Assembly (NCBI GenBank): GCA_023129805.1
Contig: JAGMBK010000023.1
Location: 1-17,094, forward strand
Length of the DNA stretch: 17,094 bases
Source: Candidatus Zixiibacteriota bacterium
GTDB lineage: Bacteria; Zixibacteria; MSB-5A5; SM1-73
Reading direction: 5' to 3'
The position numbers and the translations under genes were made by a program. The notes beneath the pieces were generated by a model. It was not told the origin of the DNA and made no database searches. It saw only the letters and a program-made list of their open reading frames with translations. Positions 1 through 7,355 of the stretch are shown here, in pieces; position 1 is the first letter of the stretch, and every line of letters begins with the position of its first letter.

Positions 1-184
1 CATTTTTAGAAAACTCCAGATCAAACGATCTGTTATTGAACAGAAAGGAGACGAAGTTTTTTCCTTTTATGTGCACCGAATCTGCTTGAACCGGCTTTCC
101 ATCTAAGTTGACCTGCACCTCTCCATCCTGTTCGCTTAAGTCCACCTGATAGCTTTTACCTTCTATCTGAACCACGTATTTCAT
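1..184 (-). CDS. Biotin carboxyl carrier subunit, N-terminal part (runs off the window)
   Basis: The reading frame starts at the ATG at 182-184 and stays open to the left edge, giving about 61 residues beginning MKYVVQIEGKSYQVDL. This opening, a beta-rich segment ahead of a biotinyl domain, is typical of the small separate carrier subunit of propionyl-CoA, methylmalonyl-CoA or oxaloacetate (de)carboxylases. The biotin-accepting AMKM motif would lie outside the window, so the assignment rests on the N-terminal pattern and on position directly downstream of the biotin carboxylase and carboxyltransferase genes. An AGGTTGAG ribosome site lies just upstream of the ATG. The carrier would shuttle carboxybiotin between the two enzymes. 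The 266-base gap from the biotin carboxylase gene contains repeats, so tight translational coupling is unlikely. Confidence 0.7.
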   Translation of the reverse strand, partial: MKYVVQIEGKSYQVDLSEQDGEVQVNLDGKPVQADSVHIKGKNFVSFLFNNRSFDLEFSKN

Positions 185-210
185 TGTCTCAACCTGGTTT
201 CTTATCCCCG

Positions 211-314
211 TGTCATTCTGAGCGTAGCGAAGAATATTGGTTTTCTGTCCCACTTAGTTCCGCCTCTGGCGTGAGAAGAATCGAAAGAGACCCTTCGCTT
301 CGCTCAGGGTGACA
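211..314. repeat. Dispersed inverted repeat with TGTCATTCTGAGCG-type ends
   Basis: The left arm (211-235) begins TGTCATTCTGAGCGTAGCGA. The right arm (291-314, CCCTTCGCTTCGCTCAGGG then TGACA) is its imperfect reverse complement. About 55 bases lie between them, including a short CCGCC/GGCG stem. Elements with these ends are scattered through many uncultured bacterial genomes and behave like non-coding palindromic repeats. It lies between the biotin carboxylase and carrier genes and holds no reading frame. A transcript could fold into a long hairpin, but no T-run follows it, so terminator function is not supported. Confidence 0.7.
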
Positions 315-394
315 ATGCTCCTTGCAAATTGGCGTCTCCATCAAAGGGGCACTACCAAAGTATTCATGAACTGTAACATTCCTTAGCTCCTTTT

Positions 395-441
395 GTCACG
401 CAGTCCTTCGGATTCACCGTGAACGGACATGCTTCACCTAC
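395..441 (-). repeat. REP-like hairpin with GTAG foot, downstream of the biotin carboxylase gene
   Basis: Read on the minus strand, GTAG (438-441) is followed by an imperfect palindrome whose outer arms are GTGAAGCATGTCC and GGACTGCGTGAC. An inner stem is formed by GTTCAC and GTGAATC. It starts ten bases after the biotin carboxylase stop codon. The GTAG foot followed directly by a hairpin is the layout of REP sequences recognised by RAYT transposases, and such an enzyme is encoded 1.6 kb away. The stem sequence is unlike the REPs next to that gene. Confidence 0.5.
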
Positions 442-450
442 AAAATTGCA

Positions 451-1959
451 TCATCTTAATCCCATCTTTCGCCCTGCAATCTTCCAGGGGCTCTCTTTAG
501 ATTTGGTCTTTGACAAAAGCGGCTTAATCTTTTTCTTCTCCTGATAATCCAAAAGCGCAGAGAAGACCGCCACGGCTTTGAGAAGCTCATCTCTATCTTC
601 AACCTCTGAAAGTTTCTCTTTTTCAAATTCCTCTTCGATGAAATGAGTGTGAATCTCCCCTTTTTGAAACTTCTGGTTTTCCATTACCTTAAGATGAAAA
701 GAGATAGTTGTTGCCACTCCTGAGATGCGGTATTCGAACAAGGCTCTTTTCATTCTCTGAATGGCTTCCTCCCGATCCTTTCCCCAGGCAAGTAGCTTGG
801 ATATCAAGGGATCATAGAAAAGTGAAACCTCGGCTCCCTCGTATAGTCCTGAATCCACCCTTATTCCAGGTCCGGATGGCTCCCAGTAGGAATAAACAAC
901 TCCGGTGGAAGGGAGAAAGTTATTTTCCGGATCTTCAGCGTAGATTCGGCACTCGATGGCAGAACCTCTCCATCTTATATCTTCCTGCTTGTAGCTTAAC
1001 TTCATTCCACAGGCTACTTTTAGCTGTTCTTTGGCGATGTCAATCCCGGTGACCATCTCTGTTACCGGATGTTCCACCTGAAGACGGGTATTGGATTCCA
1101 GAAAGTAAAAATTTCGATCGGCATCGACTAAAAACTCTATGGTTCCTGCATTAACATATCCGGTGGCTTTGGTGGCGGTCACGGCTGCCTCTCCCATCGC
1201 CTTTCGCATCTTCTCATCCACCACCGGGGAAGGAGACTCCTCCACCACCTTCTGATGCCTTCTCTGGATAGAGCACTCCCTTTCGCCCAGATGAATCACG
1301 TTGCCGAACCTGTCCGCCAGTATCTGAATCTCCACGTGTCTGGGCCTTTCCAGATATTTTTCTATATATATCCTGGGGTCGGCGAAAGCGGATTTTGCTT
1401 CCGAGCTGGCGGCTCTTAGTGCGCTTTTAAGCTCGCTTTTTTTCCTTACGATTCTCATCCCCTTGCCACCACCGCCACCCACCGCTTTGATCAGGATGGG
1501 AAAACCAACCGATTCCGCGATGGAGGCTCCCTGGTCCTCTGAGCCTATCTCCACCTCGGTTCCGGGCACGATGGGAACGCCGGAGCCCTTCATGGTCTTG
1601 CGTGCCGCCACCTTGTCACCCAGAAGTTTCACCGCCTCAGCCGGAGGCCCGATAAAGACCAGACCTTCAGATTCAACCCGCTTGACAAACTCATAGTTTT
1701 CAGCAAAGAACCCGTATCCCGGATGAATAGCCTCCGCCCCGGATTTTTCTGCCACCTCCATTATTTTCTCCATGTTCAGATAACTCTGAGTGGCCTGGGC
1801 TGGGCCAACTAAATATGCTTCATCCGCCAGACGAACGTGCAAAGCCTTGCGGTCGATATCCGAGAAGATAGCCACCGTTTTGATCCCCATCTCCCGACAT
1901 GCGCGGATGATCCTGACCGCTATCTCCCCTCGGTTGGCTATGAGAACTTTTTTGAACAT
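451..1959 (-). CDS. accC: Biotin carboxylase subunit of acyl-CoA (propionyl-CoA) carboxylase
   Basis: This 502-residue protein carboxylates the biotin of a carrier protein using ATP and bicarbonate, in the cytoplasm. It starts with the family's typical MFKKVLIANRGEIAVRIIRA. The glycine-rich ATP-grasp loop GGGGGKGMRI is at residues 161-170, ERECSIQRRHQK at 227-238, and the catalytic NTRLQVEHPVTE at 290-301. The residue usually methionine before that asparagine (EMNTRLQ) is serine here. The biotin carboxylase core ends near residue 450, and a lysine-rich tail of about 50 residues follows. The carrier is a separate gene downstream, so this is the split form rather than a fused alpha subunit. The ATG is preceded only by a weak AAGAA site, because a REP cluster begins 11 bases upstream. 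Its neighbours argue for propionyl-CoA rather than acetyl-CoA carboxylation, but the subunit could serve both. Confidence 0.93.
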   Translation of the reverse strand: MFKKVLIANRGEIAVRIIRACREMGIKTVAIFSDIDRKALHVRLADEAYLVGPAQATQSYLNMEKIMEVAEKSGAEAIHPGYGFFAENYEFVKRVESEGLVFIGPPAEAVKLLGDKVAARKTMKGSGVPIVPGTEVEIGSEDQGASIAESVGFPILIKAVGGGGGKGMRIVRKKSELKSALRAASSEAKSAFADPRIYIEKYLERPRHVEIQILADRFGNVIHLGERECSIQRRHQKVVEESPSPVVDEKMRKAMGEAAVTATKATGYVNAGTIEFLVDADRNFYFLESNTRLQVEHPVTEMVTGIDIAKEQLKVACGMKLSYKQEDIRWRGSAIECRIYAEDPENNFLPSTGVVYSYWEPSGPGIRVDSGLYEGAEVSLFYDPLISKLLAWGKDREEAIQRMKRALFEYRISGVATTISFHLKVMENQKFQKGEIHTHFIEEEFEKEKLSEVEDRDELLKAVAVFSALLDYQEKKKIKPLLSKTKSKESPWKIAGRKMGLR

Positions 1960-1970
1960 TTCTTGTATCT

Positions 1971-2066
1971 GTAGTTGCCCAATTCATTGGGCGGTTTTTG
2001 TGGCTCGATAAATCGGGCAACTACGGTTCATAGCAACTACGCTTGCCCGATGAATCGAGCAACTAC
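1971..2066. repeat. Cluster of three REP sequences, 3' side of the RAYT gene
   Basis: Three 22-base units each start with GTAGTTGC and contain a small palindrome. Unit 1 is on the plus strand (1971-1992, stem GCCCAAT/ATTGGGC). Units 2 and 3 are on the minus strand (2003-2024 and 2045-2066, stems of the type GCTCGAT/ATCGGGC). Units 1 and 2 face each other across ten bases, which is the REPIN arrangement. A remnant GCAACTAC at 2033-2040 and the repeated string CTACGGTTCATAG (2021-2033 and 2063-2075) suggest a small local duplication. The cluster fills the space between the RAYT stop codon and the biotin carboxylase start. Confidence 0.88.
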
Positions 2067-2476
2067 GGTTCATAGATTCTCTCAAAGTCGATCTTTTCTT
2101 TAAGCGGATTATTTTGGATATACTCTCGGATTTTGAATGATGCTTTTTCGTTTCTAATTACATGCTCATAATAGTTAGGCTGCCATAGTTTGATTCCCGC
2201 CTCTCTGCTGCTTGAGGCTTTGAATCGTCTCACAATTTCACCAAGAGATATCTTACACTCGCTGAGAATAATTATCAGATGAATGTGAGTAGGCATTACG
2301 ACAAAGTAATCTACTCCTACACCCTCTATCCCGTTCAGATTTTGGATACTCTTTCCGATCTTCTCACCTAGTTCAGACAAATACGGGCGATGATAGTTCG
2401 TGCAGATGGTAACAAAATAATAACCATCCTGCGCATAATCATAATGGCTAAAGCGAATACTCTTTATTGCTTTCAT
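2063..2476 (-). CDS. REP-associated tyrosine transposase (RAYT, Y1/HUH family)
   Basis: This 137-residue protein belongs to the IS200-like Y1 transposase superfamily, whose members cut and join single-stranded DNA at palindromes. The metal-binding HUH motif is H64-I65-H66 in VVMPTHIHLIIIL. The catalytic tyrosine lies in WQPNYYEHVIRNE (Y102 or Y103), and the family's YIQNNPL signature follows at 119-125. Length is at the short end for RAYTs. RAYTs are single-copy, non-self-mobile genes thought to spread REP sequences, and this one has REP clusters immediately on both sides. It lies between two carboxylase genes in the same orientation and has no clear ribosome site before its ATG, so expression is probably low. 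Its stop codon TAG is part of the GTAG foot of a REP. The frame is intact and key residues are present, so it may be active. Confidence 0.92.
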   Translation of the reverse strand: MKAIKSIRFSHYDYAQDGYYFVTICTNYHRPYLSELGEKIGKSIQNLNGIEGVGVDYFVVMPTHIHLIIILSECKISLGEIVRRFKASSSREAGIKLWQPNYYEHVIRNEKASFKIREYIQNNPLKEKIDFERIYEP

Positions 2477-2490
2477 TGCAAATTGAATTT

Positions 2491-2570
2491 GTAGTTGCCC
2501 AATTTATTGGGCATCTTTTTTTGCTCGATAAATCGAGCAACTACTATTGCCTGATGAATCGGGCAACTAC
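2491..2570. repeat. Cluster of three REP sequences, 5' side of the RAYT gene
   Basis: This has the same order as the cluster on the other side of the transposase gene: one plus-strand unit (2491-2512) facing a minus-strand unit (2523-2544), followed by another minus-strand unit (2549-2570). Each begins GTAGTTGC and carries an AATTTATT- or CGATTYATC-type stem. The two clusters align along their whole length except for about 14 extra bases in the other copy. Unit 1 is followed by a T-rich stretch, so it could act as a weak terminator for plus-strand transcription, where no gene is seen. The last unit overlaps the stop codon of the carboxyltransferase gene. Confidence 0.88.
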
Positions 2571-4117
2571 AATGGTATATTGCCGTGTTTCTTCGGCGGC
2601 AAAGACTGTCTTTTATTTTCCAGCATGGATAATGCCCGGATCAGACGAGATCTGGTGGTCTTGGGTTCGATCACGTCATCAATATAACCTTTCTCTGCCG
2701 CAATGTAAGGATTGGCGAATTTCTCTCTGAACTCCTCCACCTTTTTGTCTACGGCTTTTTCAGGATCCTTCGATTCGGCTATCTCCTTTTTGAAAATTAT
2801 CTCCACCGCTCCTTTGGGTCCCATCACTGCAATCTCTGCGGTGGGCCAGGCGTAGTTGACGTCGCCTCTGACATGTTTGCTGGACATAACGTCATAGGCG
2901 CCACCATAAGCCTTGCGGGTGATCACCGTCAATTTGGGCACTGTGGCTTCGCAGTAGGCATACAAAAGTTTTGCCCCATGTTTGATGATGCCCCCAAACT
3001 CCTGGGCTGTCCCTGGCAGAAATCCGGGCACATCCTCAAAGGTAATCAGGGGAATATTAAAGGCGTCACAGAACCGGACGAACCTCGCTCCTTTAAGGCT
3101 GGAGTTGATGTCCAGCACTCCGGCTAATACTGCGGGTTGATTTCCCACAACGCCCACGGATTTTCCTCCCAGTCTGGCAAAGCCCACCATCAGATTAGGA
3201 GCATAATGCTGGTGCACCTCCAGAAATTCCCCATCATCCACAACCCTTCTGATCACATCTTTGATGTCATATGGTTTGTTGGGATTTTCAGGAACCAGAA
3301 AGTTCAATTCCTCATCTGTGCGATCGATCGGATCAGTGCACTCCGCCTCCGGCGGATCCTCCATGTTGTTTTGGGGAATGTAGCCAAAGAGCTTCCTCAC
3401 CAAAGAGAGAGTTTCCACCTCATTTTCACTGATGAATTGTGCCACCCCGGATTTGGTGCTGTGTACCTCCGCGCCTCCCAAATCCTCATAGGTTACGTCC
3501 TCGTGGGTGACGGTTTTGACCACGTTGGGACCGGTGACGAACATATAGGAGGTGTGCTTTACCATGAAGATGAAGTCGGTGATGGCAGGCGAATAGACCG
3601 CCCCGCCAGCACAGGGACCTAAAACCACGGAGATTTGAGGAATAACCCCGGAAACCAGGGTATTGCGTAGGAAGATATCCGCATACCCTCCCAGGCTTTC
3701 CACCCCCTCCTGAATCCGGGCGCCACCGGAGTCATTTAAACCGATAACCGGCGCACCCACCTTCAAAGCCGTATCCATTATTTTGCAGATTTTCTCCGCA
3801 TGGGTTTCGGATAATGATCCACCAAACACGGTGAAATCCTGAGAGAAGACGAAGACCAACCTTCCATCAATGGTGCCGCATCCGGTGACCACCCCGTCAC
3901 CTAAGTATCGTTCCCTCTCCAGCCCAAAATCCCGACAGCGGTGCTGGACGAACATATCGTATTCCTCAAAGCTCCCCTCATCTAAAAGCAGATCCAGCCT
4001 TTCTCTGGCGGTCAGCTTCCCTTTCTTATGCTGGGCATCTATTCGTTTTTGTCCGCCACCTAATTTTGCCTGCTCCCGCAGTTTTTTCAAACGCTCGATC
4101 TTTTCTTCTAAAGACAT
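2567..4117 (-). CDS. pccB: Carboxyltransferase subunit of propionyl-CoA carboxylase (PccB/MmdA family)
   Basis: This protein of about 516 residues transfers the carboxyl group from carboxybiotin to propionyl-CoA, giving methylmalonyl-CoA. The start [20 protein letters not shown] is chosen over an in-frame ATG six codons upstream because AGGTGAG sits seven bases before it. Crotonase-fold landmarks are the oxyanion segment SGGARIQEG (residues 130-138), [22 protein letters not shown] and [15 protein letters not shown]. The C-terminus KKHGNIPL closely matches the conserved end of PccB proteins, so the gene is complete, although its TAG stop is supplied by the adjoining REP. The family also contains methylmalonyl-CoA decarboxylase alpha subunits. 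The neighbouring ATP-dependent biotin carboxylase, and no visible membrane decarboxylase subunit, favour the carboxylase role. Confidence 0.93.
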   Translation of the reverse strand: MSLEEKIERLKKLREQAKLGGGQKRIDAQHKKGKLTARERLDLLLDEGSFEEYDMFVQHRCRDFGLERERYLGDGVVTGCGTIDGRLVFVFSQDFTVFGGSLSETHAEKICKIMDTALKVGAPVIGLNDSGGARIQEGVESLGGYADIFLRNTLVSGVIPQISVVLGPCAGGAVYSPAITDFIFMVKHTSYMFVTGPNVVKTVTHEDVTYEDLGGAEVHSTKSGVAQFISENEVETLSLVRKLFGYIPQNNMEDPPEAECTDPIDRTDEELNFLVPENPNKPYDIKDVIRRVVDDGEFLEVHQHYAPNLMVGFARLGGKSVGVVGNQPAVLAGVLDINSSLKGARFVRFCDAFNIPLITFEDVPGFLPGTAQEFGGIIKHGAKLLYAYCEATVPKLTVITRKAYGGAYDVMSSKHVRGDVNYAWPTAEIAVMGPKGAVEIIFKKEIAESKDPEKAVDKKVEEFREKFANPYIAAEKGYIDDVIEPKTTRSRLIRALSMLENKRQSLPPKKHGNIPL

Positions 4118-4231
4118 AATCCACTCACCTGTCAAAAAGATTTAACAACAGAGCCTTATTCCCTCATATAAACTTGCGAAAACAAGCTGTGCTTCTCTGA
4201 CGCATTGGCAACACAAGGCTTTCCAAAGAGG

Positions 4232-4287
4232 GTAGCCGCCCCGCTAAAGCGGGGCGTAACTTCTCGCACCCTGAAGGGTGCGGCTAC
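4232..4287. repeat. REPIN: two facing GTAG-footed hairpins with GC-rich stems
   Basis: The plus-strand half (4232-4256) is GTAGCCG plus the stem CCCCGC/GCGGGG around TAAA. The minus-strand half (4265-4287) is GTAGCCG plus the stem CACCCT/AGGGTG. They face each other across eight bases, exactly like the REP pairs beside the RAYT gene. Only the GTAG foot is shared with those; the stems differ. The element occupies the gap between the MBL hydrolase stop and the carboxyltransferase start. Confidence 0.72.
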
Positions 4288-4317
4288 CTTCTAACGTCAC
4301 TCGAACACAACCTGGTT

Positions 4318-5157
4318 TTAAGAATAGATATCGGTTACCTTAATCTCTCCTTCCTTTTCTTCCAGCTTGCCCAATTTCACCTTTAAGTCGTGATCGAAAG
4401 CCAAAATCCATCCGTCGTCCAAGCATATTTGCAGAAATTTTCTTTTCTGTGCCATGGTCTCCCGGGGAAAGAGATCCACCGAAGCCACGTAGGGAATCTT
4501 GAGATGGTGGGTGGAGGGAATGATATCACCGGGCCAAAGGATTTTATTCTCACCATCTTCGATTAACACAGCTTGATGTCCAGGAGTATGGCCGCCTGTA
4601 TTAGTTAATCCTATTCCCGTTGCTACTTCATCATCACCATCTACCAACTCCAAAAGCTTTTCCTCCTCCAGGATTCTTAGATTTGAGGTGAAATAGGTGG
4701 CAGAGGTTCTCTCGTCCGGGTGCATGGCTTCTTCCCATTCCTTGATCTGCACCACATGTCGGGCATTAGGAAAACGGGGAACCTTTCTTCCATCTTTGTC
4801 CAGCCTTATGACTCCGCCGGCATGATCGGCATGCAGATGGGTCAAAAGAACCAAGTGTATATCGTCCGGGGTGAGATGATGCTCAGATAGCTTCTTCTCC
4901 AGGTCAGATGCCCTTTCGATCCCGAACATCTTTTTTTGCCTTTCGCTTAGGGCATTTCCTATCCCCGCATCGATTAAGATATTTTCCCCATCGGTTTTGA
5001 TCAAAAGCAGGTTGATGTCCAGTTTCACCAGATTCTTATCGTCGGGAGGGTTTAGCTTCTCCCAGATGATTTTGGGAACCACGCCGAACATGGCTCCCCC
5101 ATCTATCTTAAAGCTGTTTTCCACAATGGAGAAGATTTCGAAGTTTCCGAATTTCAT
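4318..5157 (-). CDS. MBL-fold metallo-hydrolase (lactonase-like)
   Basis: From the ATG at 5155-5157 this is a 279-residue cytoplasmic metallo-beta-lactamase-fold protein. The two-metal site is readable: THLHADHAGG (residues 106-115), GGHTPGHQ (188-195) with its histidine ligand, WPGD (208-211) with the bridging aspartate, and FDHD (254-257) with the last histidine. The overall pattern resembles acyl-homoserine-lactone lactonases and related esterases, but the substrate cannot be read from these motifs, and thioester hydrolysis is also possible. An upstream TTG at 5178 would add seven residues but lies inside a REP-like palindrome without a ribosome site, so the ATG is preferred. It lies between the acyl-CoA dehydrogenase and carboxyltransferase genes, all co-directional. 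Confidence 0.85.
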   Translation of the reverse strand: MKFGNFEIFSIVENSFKIDGGAMFGVVPKIIWEKLNPPDDKNLVKLDINLLLIKTDGENILIDAGIGNALSERQKKMFGIERASDLEKKLSEHHLTPDDIHLVLLTHLHADHAGGVIRLDKDGRKVPRFPNARHVVQIKEWEEAMHPDERTSATYFTSNLRILEEEKLLELVDGDDEVATGIGLTNTGGHTPGHQAVLIEDGENKILWPGDIIPSTHHLKIPYVASVDLFPRETMAQKRKFLQICLDDGWILAFDHDLKVKLGKLEEKEGEIKVTDIYS

Positions 5158-5174
5158 TGTTTGTTTCTTTATAT

Positions 5175-5197
5175 CCAAGCCATAAAGGCTTGGCTAC
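5175..5197 (-). repeat. Single REP-like hairpin with GTAG foot upstream of the MBL gene
   Basis: On the minus strand GTAG is followed at once by CCAAGCC-TTTA-GGCTTGG, with an ATG inside the loop region. It has the same architecture as the REP units beside the RAYT gene but a different stem. It ends 17 bases before the MBL start codon, so it would lie in that gene's 5' leader and could affect translation. Confidence 0.6.
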
Positions 5198-5201
5198 GCG
5201 C

Positions 5202-5258
5202 TTACCTCTCCCCCTTTTGTCCCCCTCTCCTTAAACAAGGAGAGGGGGATTAGGGGGT
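5202..5258. repeat. C/G-rich dispersed palindrome
   Basis: A perfect 12-base-pair stem (CCCCCTCTCCTT against AAGGAGAGGGGG, 5221-5248) with a four-base loop is flanked by a looser outer pair of CCCCC and GGGGG tracts. It lies just after the acyl-CoA dehydrogenase stop codon. It could form a strong hairpin in the transcript, but no T-run follows on either strand, so it is listed as a repeat rather than a terminator. Similar C/G-tract palindromes are common interspersed elements in environmental bacterial genomes. Confidence 0.6.
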
Positions 5259-5262
5259 ATGT

Positions 5263-6405
5263 TTATCTCAGATAGTTAGCGGCGATCACCAGCCTTTGAA
5301 TCTCAGACGTTCCTTCGTAGATTTCTGTGACCCTCTGATCACGATACAGCTTCTCTATTTCCGAGAACTCCCCAATATAGCCATATCCTCCATGTATCTG
5401 CATGGCTTTGTTAACACAGAAGTTTGCCATCTCAGAGGCAAATAGCTTAGCTTGAGCGGCAGCCAGACCTACGCGTTCGCCCCTATCTTCCATCAGAGCG
5501 GCTTTATAGGTAAGAAGCCGGGCGGCTTCCAATCTGGTGCTCATATCTGCAATCATCCACTGGATAGCTTGAAGCTTGGCGATAGGTGCACCGAACTGCT
5601 CCCTGGTCTTGGCATACTTTACTGATTCATCAAAAGCCCTTTGAGCCAATCCGACAGCTTGGGCGGCCACGCCAATTCTGGCACCATCCAAAGTCTTCAG
5701 CGCCATTTTAAAGCCTCTGCCTGCCTCTCCCAGAAGATTAGACCTGGGAACTTTTACATTTTCCAACTTCAGCCTTCCAGTAGTGGCCGTCCGCATCCCC
5801 ATTTTCCATTTGAGCTTCTCTGATGAGAATCCGGGGGTCCCCTTCTCTAAAAGGATGGCCGAAACCTTATCTTTTTCCCCCTCTTCTACGATCTTGGCGA
5901 ATAAAACAACCAGATCTGCCACATCTCCGTGCATGATGAAGATTTTCTCTCCATTTATCACAAAGGAGTCTCCATCTACCTTGGCCGTGGCCTTTTGGTT
6001 GGCGGCGTCTGACCCGGCGTTGGGTTCGGTTAAACCAAAAGCTCCTATGATCTCCCCGGAAGCCATCTTGGGGAGATATTTTTTCTTCTGTTCCTCAGAA
6101 CCAAAGGTCTCGATAGGATAGGAAGCCAGATTGTCCACCGCCATTATAAGAGCGGAGGGAGCATCAAAGAAGGATATCTCCTCAATTAAGGTGACATATT
6201 CTATCTTGCTTTTCCCTAAGCCGCCATATTCTTTGGACATGGGATAGGCCATAAATCCAGCCTTTGCCATTTTTATAAATAAATCCCGGGGAAACTCTTC
6301 CTCTCTCCGATCCAACTCCACTGCAACTGGAGCGATCTCCTTCTGTCCGAACTCCTTGGCCATATCCCGAACTTTCTGCTGACTTTCTGCCATGTTATAG
6401 GTCAT
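5263..6405 (-). CDS. Acyl-CoA dehydrogenase (FAD-dependent, short/branched-chain type)
   Basis: This 380-residue flavoenzyme introduces the alpha-beta double bond into acyl-CoA and passes electrons to electron-transferring flavoprotein. The start MTYNMAESQQ is chosen because GGAGGAG lies just upstream; a longer frame adds 28 residues without family similarity. Visible motifs are GAFGLTEPNAGSDA (121-134, flavin and substrate contacts), the helical C-terminal domain with YAKTREQFGAPIAKLQAIQ, MQIHGGYGYIGE (335-346) and IYEGTSEIQRL (362-372), where E364 is the expected catalytic base. The usual WITNG segment reads FIMHG here, a mild oddity near the flavin. Its place among methylmalonyl-CoA genes suggests a step that supplies or consumes acyl-CoAs in the propionate pathway; exact chain length cannot be called. 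Confidence 0.92.
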   Translation of the reverse strand: MTYNMAESQQKVRDMAKEFGQKEIAPVAVELDRREEEFPRDLFIKMAKAGFMAYPMSKEYGGLGKSKIEYVTLIEEISFFDAPSALIMAVDNLASYPIETFGSEEQKKKYLPKMASGEIIGAFGLTEPNAGSDAANQKATAKVDGDSFVINGEKIFIMHGDVADLVVLFAKIVEEGEKDKVSAILLEKGTPGFSSEKLKWKMGMRTATTGRLKLENVKVPRSNLLGEAGRGFKMALKTLDGARIGVAAQAVGLAQRAFDESVKYAKTREQFGAPIAKLQAIQWMIADMSTRLEAARLLTYKAALMEDRGERVGLAAAQAKLFASEMANFCVNKAMQIHGGYGYIGEFSEIEKLYRDQRVTEIYEGTSEIQRLVIAANYLR

Positions 6406-6604
6406 GACTCCTCCGTTCTGTTTTTGGGTTAGTGAATCACCGATAATTTGCTCTGTGATGGAGTGGCATAAGCTCCAAAAAGCATGCAACTTTTATAATT
6501 TATGGATTTTTTGGCTGAATACAACAGAAAAATGCAGGTAACCAGAAAGAAATCCACTTCTTAAGGAAGAAAGATTTATTGATCTAAGGGAACATTTTAA
6601 TTCT

Positions 6605-6664
6605 CAACAGATTAAATGGATTAAGCAGATTTTAAACTAATCTTTAAATCTGTTTCATCTGTTG
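6605..6664. repeat. Imperfect inverted repeat (CAACAGATTAAA ... CATCTGTTG)
   Basis: The left half (6605-6636) carries CAACAGATTAAATGGATTAA followed by GCAGATTTTAAA. The right half (6642-6664) reads back as CAACAGATGAAACAGATTTA on the other strand. The arms pair imperfectly over about 25 bases. The unit CAGATT recurs within each arm. It occupies part of the gap between the B12-binding subunit and the dehydrogenase and contains no gene. Confidence 0.55.
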
Positions 6665-6673
6665 GGAGTTTAT

Positions 6674-7093
6674 TCAAAAGATCTTTTCCTCTTTTCTTCT
6701 CTCTCCCACCGCTTTTTTCACATAATCTATTGCCTCAACGGTAGTGGTTCCAGGGGTGAAGAGCATTCCCACTCCTATCTTCTTTAACTTCTCAATGTCC
6801 TCTTTAGGGATGATTCCTCCTCCGAAAAGAAGGATTTGATCTGCTCCCTTTTCCTTTAAAAGCTCCAGTACCCGGGGGAAGAGGGTCATGTGGGCACCGG
6901 AGAGTATGCTCATGCCAACAGCATCCACATCTTCCTGAATGGCCGCTTCTACAATCGTCTCTGCGGTCTGTCTTAAGCCGGTATAGATCACCTCAAATCC
7001 TGCATCCCGGAAGGCGGCGGCAATCACCTTGATCCCCCGATCATGCCCGTCCAGACCGGGCTTGGCTAAAAGAATTCTGATTTTTCGTTCCAT
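6674..7093 (-). CDS. Methylmalonyl-CoA mutase, B12-binding (C-terminal domain) subunit
   Basis: This 139-residue protein is the stand-alone cobalamin domain of a split methylmalonyl-CoA mutase. It opens [20 protein letters not shown]; the DGHDRG motif supplies H17, the lower-axial cobalt ligand. [17 protein letters not shown] and [14 protein letters not shown] follow as in the C-terminal domain of fused mutases. The ATG at 7093 is chosen over an upstream one because AAAGGAA lies four bases before it. It must pair with the catalytic subunit encoded 262 bases upstream; the repeat-filled gap between them is unusual for subunits needed in equal amounts. Confidence 0.94.
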   Translation of the reverse strand: MERKIRILLAKPGLDGHDRGIKVIAAAFRDAGFEVIYTGLRQTAETIVEAAIQEDVDAVGMSILSGAHMTLFPRVLELLKEKGADQILLFGGGIIPKEDIEKLKKIGVGMLFTPGTTTVEAIDYVKKAVGERRKEEKIF

Positions 7094-7117
7094 AAGATTT
7101 CCTTTCTTTGTAAGTGC

Positions 7118-7271
7118 GTAGGTCGGATATGTCCCGCCCTTCAACAGGTTCCCTTCGGGTCTGAACCTCAGGGTCGAAGACAGGGCAGTGAGCGAAGTCG
7201 AACTGCCAACGGCGGGACTATCCGACGATCAGAATTTTGTCCGAAAGTCCTAAAGGACATTTCGGACCTAC
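7118..7271. repeat. Composite REPIN with nested hairpins
   Basis: The left half starts GTAGGTCGGATATGTCCCGCC (7118-7138 without the final base pairings) and pairs with GGCGGGACTATCCGAC (7211-7226). The right half is a minus-strand unit (7239-7271): GTAGGTCCGAAATGTCC, then a TTTA loop and GGACTTTCGGAC. The left hairpin's loop holds about 72 extra bases that form two further stems (AGGTTC/GAACCT and GGCAGT/ACTGCC). Both halves carry the GTAG foot and face each other, the REPIN layout. It lies immediately upstream of the B12-binding subunit gene, in its likely leader. Confidence 0.68.
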
Positions 7272-7289
7272 TCTCCGGACATCTTTTTT

Positions 7290-7337
7290 GTCAACCACCT
7301 CATTTGAGTCAAATGACCTTCGGGATGGTTGACCTAC
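7290..7337 (-). repeat. REP-like hairpin with GTAG foot after the mutase gene
   Basis: On the minus strand GTAG (7334-7337) leads into GTCAACCA, which pairs with TGGTTGAC at the far end. The interior holds a second palindrome, TCATTTGA/TCAAATGA. It is 18 bases downstream of the mutase catalytic-subunit stop. Stem sequence is again different from the other GTAG elements nearby. Confidence 0.6.
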
Positions 7338-7355
7338 AAGTCTTGACCCATGACC

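Noticed and set aside
2491..2522. REP hairpin plus T-run as a transcription terminator
   Set aside because: The T-run follows the hairpin only on the plus strand, where no gene is transcribed; on the minus strand the order is wrong.
1971..2570. CRISPR-like array
   Set aside because: Units are palindromic, alternate in strand, and lack regular unique spacers or cas genes.
3137..3622. 161-codon open frame on the plus strand, antisense to the carboxyltransferase gene
   Set aside because: It overlaps a strongly conserved gene, has no family resemblance and no ribosome site; it is a shadow of the opposite-strand coding sequence.
6406..6489. 28-residue N-terminal extension of the acyl-CoA dehydrogenase
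   Set aside because: It does not resemble the family, and a strong GGAGGAG site points to the internal ATG at 6405.
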